A DNA stretch of 64,000 nucleotides from Diadophis punctatus similis (taxonomy: Eukaryota > Chordata > Lepidosauria > Squamata > Dipsadidae), in assembly GCA_023053685.1 (NCBI GenBank), contig JALIGW010000002.1, positions 165,299,034-165,363,033 of the forward strand, in the 5' to 3' direction. Every line of letters starts with the position of its first letter. Position 1 is the first letter of the stretch. Below the pieces are notes generated by a model. It was not told the DNA's origin and made no database searches. It saw only the letters and a list, made by a program, of their open reading frames with translations. A program made the translations under genes and the position numbers. Below are positions 60,079 to 64,000 of this stretch, piece by piece.

Positions 60079-60209
60079 ATGATGATGATGAAGATGAAGA
60101 TGAAGATGAAGAAGAAGAAGAAGAAGAAGAAGAAGAAGAAGAAGAAGAAGAAGAAGAAGAAGAAGAAGAAGAAGAAGAAGAAGAAGAAGAAGAAGAAGAA
60201 GAAGAAGAA
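60079..60209. repeat. (GAT)n-(GAA)n array
   Basis: A gat/gaagat lead-in (60079-60107) passes into about 34 uninterrupted GAA units (60108-60209). The poly-lysine, poly-leucine and poly-phenylalanine frames across it are products of the repeat. Confidence 0.95.
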
Positions 60210-61209
60210 ACAGCATAGTCTTTTAATCCAACTGTGGCTGAGAAGATACGGACTTTGCACTTTACGCATCTATTTGGACTTTCATACAGATTTTAACAGT
60301 GTATAATGAAGTCACACTGAATTCTAAGTTTCATTGGATAATAGGATAGTAGCAAACAAAATACCCTAGATTAATTCCCCACATGACTTCATTTTTCTTG
60401 TTGGGAATCACCTTTTCTGGTGGCCCAAACTATGAGCTAAAGTCTCAGTCATGTTTATAACCCATGTTCTTGCTGATTGTATGCAAACATTTTGACAAGC
60501 ACATTCTTAAGTGAGATAAATATATTGGGAGAAAACCACACTGAATGCCTTTAAAAATGGTATAACGATTATAAAGGAGAGAAAATATTTTTCTCCAACC
60601 TAACAATTGTAGGACAGAAAATGCAACGGAAGAAATAACAATTTTCTCTCTCCTTCCCCCACATATCTTTGCAACTAGATTAGTAACTGAGAGGGAGATT
60701 AAATCCAATCTATATGGATTCCTTCATGCAGTTAACCATCAGTGCATTGGGAAACTAAGTGCATGCACGTTTGCTGTCTCTTTCTGATATCAATATTCAG
60801 GAAACCAATGAATTACCATAATATGTGAAGAACAAGTGTGTCCTGGTGAAATATGACATTTACAAAGTCAGCAGTTTGGCTGACTTTGCCATTTACTTTT
60901 ATTTTCTACCCGTAAATTCTCTAGCACTAGTTTTGACAGATGGAGATTTTCCACTTGGTTGCTTGTATCTCTTTAAATGTTGTCCCTTAGCTCTGTCAAG
61001 TCATGTCAGCTTTATTGGGCTTTTGTTGCTGCTTTTATAAAAGAAGATTTGTGCATAACCTAAAGACATCCAAAATGGGGCACTTAAAAGCAACCTCAGG
61101 AAATTTAATGCTCCTTCCTCTCAACAAAAAGTATGCTATGCTTGACTTCCGGTTCCGGATCGCTGCATCGCGGACGCTCCTCGTTGAGCGCCTTTCCTTT
61201 TCCCCGTTA

Positions 61210-61238
61210 AAGCCGCCAGAACAGCTGTCTGGCGGCTT
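61210..61238 (+). promoter_or_regulatory. Stem-loop in the 5' UTR of the ORF1-only element
   Basis: Two 11-base arms, aagccgccaga and tctggcggctt, pair perfectly around a 7-base loop (acagctg). Its role is unknown; it lies 66 bases from the element's start. Confidence 0.7.
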
Positions 61239-61831
61239 GAAAGTCTCTGCCCCGGGCAAAGGGGAGAGATGAGAGCCGGACAGGTGGGGTAGAGCCCCCC
61301 CTAGTGCCCCAAGTGTCAGCCAGGGGCGCGAAAGGTGAGGGCTCCCCAGCCAGCCTGTCTCTTGCTCCGGGGACTTGGAAACCTCCGCTTTTGCGGAGCA
61401 AGATGCTGTGACCACCCGCTGCTTCGTGAATGGGATTACAACTACTTAATTGTTTAAACAAGCAGACAGAGAGAGACAGGATTTTAAAGGGCAAGTATAG
61501 ATTTTTTTTTTCTTTCAACTCCACTGCTGATTTTCACTTCGGAAGAAACTAAGTAACAGTTATTAGGCTACAACATGGCGATCGGAGAAAGTAGGAGGAG
61601 AAGTGAAAGTAACTTTCGTTTCCCTAGCAGCTTTTTTTCTTATGGAAATTTTTGATTTTGAAAGTTGGCTTTACTCTCTCTGTCTCCCGATTTTGGATTA
61701 AATAATAACTGACAATTTTTTAAAAATAAAATTCTATCTGGCTTTGGAATTTGAAAGAATTTTAAAAGAAATTTAAAAGAACTTTTACTAGAGGCTTGGC
61801 TTTTTCTTTGTTCACCACTGGAAATATTAAA

Positions 61832-62953
61832 ATGGCTTCAAAATCTGGAAAGATGGTTTTGAATAAAAGAATGGATTATTCATCTGGTTATATTTCTAAA
61901 ATGCAACTTACCACTGAGTTAACACCCCCAAAGTCTTTAACACCTGAAAATTTAATAAGTACTTTAAAGATTATGAAAGATGAACTTATTGTTGAATTTA
62001 ACCAAAAAATTAGTGAAATAGATAATAAAATGCAGGCTGCTTTAAAGAATATTGACCAACAAATTAGAAATGATGTGTTGGAGGTATGTAAAGGTCTAGC
62101 AACAAATATTGAAGTTTTGGCAAACCGCATTGAAGAAAACAAACAAGTTTTGACAACTTCAGTAGAATACATAGATAAAATACAAAATGACATTGCAAAT
62201 TTTGAAACAGAGGTGTTAATGACGCAATTCAGATCCATGGAATTTGCCATAAGGGTCAGGGGGTTGAAAGAAGGATTATATGAAGATTTGAAAGGAAGGA
62301 TGGTGGAAGCTTTGGAGCAGGTGTCTGGACTGTCTAAAGAAGAACTAGCCAGGCAAATTGATAAAATATATAGAATCAACTCCTGGTATGCAAAACAAAA
62401 ACACCTACCAAGGGATATTGTAATATACTTTACTACAAGAGCCTTACGGAATAGGATTATACAGGCGACGTTTAAGAATAACCTGCAGGTGAATGGCCAG
62501 GAACTGATGATATGGAAAGAAATTCCCTCTAAAATGCTCAAAGCCAGAAAAGATTATACCTTTCTGATTGATGAATTTAAAAGGTTAAATTTACATTACA
62601 AATGGGAAGCACCAACAGGAGTTGCAGTGAAATTTCTGGGAAAAAGATATCGGCTTAATACAACAAAGAAAGCTACTGAATTTTATGTCAACGTCTTAAA
62701 GGCTGATATATCCAAGATTCCAGAGGAAAGATGTATGAAAACAAAAGAGGAGGAGGAGGGAAAGCCATCCCTTCCTCTTCAAATCGAAACAGATTTACAA
62801 AATTTAAATGATTGGCAGAGCCAGACAGATGTCTACAGTGTGGAAAAGGAGATGGAAGATCGGGGTCAGATGGGAGGCGAGCTGACAACTACAAAATTAT
62901 CAAGTTACAAAAAGATGCAACCATCATCAAGATACAACAAGATGCAGTGTTGA
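61832..62953 (+). CDS. L1-type ORF1 protein (RNA-binding chaperone), intact
   Basis: 373 residues from the ATG in ttaaaATGGCTTC to TGA; an upstream in-frame extension has no ATG. In order: a lysine-rich N-terminus (MASKSGKMVLNKR), a long coiled coil (about residues 35-130, ISEIDNKMQAALKNIDQQIR ... IEENKQVLTTSVEYIDKIQN), an RRM-like part starting FAIRVRGLKEG, and the C-terminal domain (RDIVIYFTTRALRNRIIQAT ... WEAPTGVAVKFLGKRYRLNT). This is the transposase_22 layout of L1 ORF1, a trimeric RNA-binding protein that packages element RNA. There are no stops or frameshifts. The last 75 residues are acidic and Q-rich, an extension beyond the usual C-terminal domain. The ORF is antisense to NEURL1B and has no host role that I can see. 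Confidence 0.88.
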   Translation: MASKSGKMVLNKRMDYSSGYISKMQLTTELTPPKSLTPENLISTLKIMKDELIVEFNQKISEIDNKMQAALKNIDQQIRNDVLEVCKGLATNIEVLANRIEENKQVLTTSVEYIDKIQNDIANFETEVLMTQFRSMEFAIRVRGLKEGLYEDLKGRMVEALEQVSGLSKEELARQIDKIYRINSWYAKQKHLPRDIVIYFTTRALRNRIIQATFKNNLQVNGQELMIWKEIPSKMLKARKDYTFLIDEFKRLNLHYKWEAPTGVAVKFLGKRYRLNTTKKATEFYVNVLKADISKIPEERCMKTKEEEEGKPSLPLQIETDLQNLNDWQSQTDVYSVEKEMEDRGQMGGELTTTKLSSYKKMQPSSRYNKMQC

Positions 62954-63650
62954 AGTTTATTGGACAGATGGTTGCCATTATGACTGTACTTTTCTTTTTC
63001 CCTTCTTTCCTTAATTTTTTTCTCTTTTCTTTACTTCTTGCATTCTTTTTTTTTCTTTTGTTTTTTTTGGGGGGCTTATTCAAAGTATTATTAATTCTTT
63101 TTAAAGATTTAGAACTTTTTTGAACCTAATAATTTAATACATAGTAACATTATGTTACTAATAGAGTGGTAGAATTTATGATGAAGTTTAAGGTTTTTGT
63201 ATTATTATTTAGCTATTTTTTGTGTAATATCAATTTAAGTTTTATTTAATTGTGAGAAAGATTTGGAATTGTTATCTATCCAGTTATAAAATATTACAAT
63301 TAGATTTAACATTTTTTTTTTGGGAGGAAGGTTATTTAAAGTTTGTAATTAGTGTTTATAATCTGATATATAGTAATAGTATGTTATTTATATACTGATT
63401 GATTTTATGATGAAGTTTAAGGTTTTTGTATTTAATACTTAGTCATCATTTATGTAATAATCATTTAATTCTTAGTTAACAGTGAAGAAATGTTGTGAAG
63501 GGTAGATGATTGAAAGGAGGAGGAAGGAATTTTTATTAGTGTACAATTTGGAGTTGAAGTTTTAAAAAAATAAGGTGGAAGTCAAAATTTTTTAATTTAA
63601 TTTAAATTTATTTTATTGATATTATGCCCTGTACTCTCTCTGGGAAGTCC

Positions 63651-63690
63651 GGGGGGGAGGGGGGGAGGGAAAGGGGTGGGTTAGGGGGGA
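63651..63690 (+). repeat. G-rich tract in the element's 3' UTR
   Basis: Several runs of three to seven G's within 40 bases (gggggggagg, gggggaggg, aaggggtggg, ttagggggga). It could form a G-quadruplex on the element's sense strand. A polypurine/G-rich tract in the 3' UTR is also a feature of mammalian L1 (family knowledge). Confidence 0.8.
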
Positions 63691-63919
63691 GAAAAATTAA
63701 AAAAAATGTTTGTACTTTCTATTTAATGTTTAGCTATTATCTATGTAATTTTGTACTAATAAAACTTTTTGGAAATAAAAAAAAAAAGTATGCTATGCTT
63801 AGCGCAGTTCAGCAAGCCTTCTTTCAGACTACTCAGCCCACACAGCTTGCTTTATACTGTATTTATTAGGGTACCGAATGTAAATATTTCAAATGCAGAG
63901 ATCAGCAAACGATCCTTAC

Positions 63920-64000
63920 CGAGGGATGACTCAGAAGCCGATGAAGACCGGTTCACGCTGAACGCCATATCCGAATCGCTGTCATATTGTGAGCCTCCAG
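63920..64000 (-). CDS. NEURL1B: NEURL1B penultimate coding exon (partial, runs off the window)
   Basis: Read on the minus strand from the window edge: GGSQYDSDSDMAFSVNRSSS then ASESSL, ending at ctcg|gtaagg. The serine/aspartate-rich SDSDM-FSVN-SSSASESS segment lies just before the RING exon in Neuralized-like proteins, and the split valine codon (G|TG) joins it in frame to 59480. The start of the exon and all NHR-domain exons are beyond 64000. This linker is probably disordered and may be phosphorylated, but no specific site is evident. Confidence 0.9.

Larger units (their letters stand above)
61144..63782 (+). mobile_element. L1-type element with ORF1 only (half-L1 architecture)
   Basis: The element is flanked by an 18-bp duplication (aaaaagtatgctatgctt at 61126-61143 and 63783-63800; the leading a's merge with the A tail, so 13 bp are unambiguous). 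It starts gacttccggttccggatcg with a GC-rich 5' UTR of about 690 bp and has one intact ORF (61832-62953). A pyrimidine-rich run and an AT-rich 3' region follow, with internal duplication (tatgatgaagtttaaggttt at about 63176 and 63407), a G-rich tract (63651-63690), aataaa and a short A tail. No endonuclease or reverse-transcriptase frame exists in the 830 bp after the ORF. Confidence 0.85.
59481..63919 (-). other. NEURL1B intron (4.4 kb)
   Basis: It is bounded by gtaagg (donor, at 63919 reading down) and catatag (acceptor, at 59481). It contains a GAA array and a complete ORF1-only L1-type element in antisense orientation. The sequence 59540-60060 and 60310-61120 is unassigned. A short tandem duplication (gtgtgcatgtgcatg units) lies at about 59818-59875. 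Confidence 0.9.

Noticed and set aside
60022..60306. Poly-leucine, poly-phenylalanine and poly-lysine open frames
   Set aside because: They are the six-frame reading of the GAA array and its lead-in.
61888..62541. A 217-codon minus-strand frame
   Set aside because: It is the antisense shadow of the L1-type ORF1.

Overview
The window is vertebrate nuclear DNA and carries parts of two multi-exon genes on opposite strands, tail to tail, in a dense field of transposable elements. The repeats suggest a squamate reptile, most likely a snake: a tRNA-derived SINE with a BovB-like tail (Sauria SINE type), a BovB fragment, CR1 LINEs whose 3' ends run into AATAG/TATTC microsatellites, a Helitron, and many short hAT elements. 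The species call is inference from recalled repeat families. The gene calls rest on readable protein sequence and clean splice sites.

Layout. 1-41182 (+): the 3' two thirds of SH3PXD2B (TKS4, an invadopodium/podosome scaffold). Eight coding exons are visible (14404-14429, 25498-25632, 26466-26570, 32015-32129, 34805-35031, 37060-37109, 37823-37948, 39644-41182). They join in one frame to about 773 residues with all four SH3 domains; the PX-domain exons lie upstream of the window. A probable 3' UTR follows to about 44 kb. 44.5-59.2 kb: gene-poor spacer with CR1, hAT, Tigger-like and SINE copies. 59236-64000 (-): the last exon (C-terminal RING) and part of the previous coding exon of NEURL1B, a Neuralized-type E3 ubiquitin ligase. 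The two genes are neighbours in human as well (from memory), which supports both calls.

Mobile DNA. At least 14 hAT-type elements have recognisable ends, and most keep an 8-bp target duplication. Nine of the perfect duplication classes I could read have a central TA; three, from elements with related ends, do not. There are about eight Tigger-like copies with TA-type ends, a second TA-duplicating MITE family with internal tandem arrays, and several nested insertions.

Most noteworthy: (1) a complete 2.6-kb L1-type element in the NEURL1B intron, with perfect target duplications and an intact ORF1 but no ORF2 (a 'half-L1' architecture); (2) a 203-bp retro-insertion with 14-bp target duplications whose 5' end consists of telomeric repeats; (3) two different hAT elements side by side sharing three copies of one 8-bp target sequence, the second carrying what looks like a captured host coiled-coil exon; (4) a hAT deletion derivative that keeps both edges of a transposase coding region; (5) a Helitron with the C-terminal helicase motif. 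No bacterial-type features, CRISPR arrays, rRNA genes or functional tRNA genes were seen.
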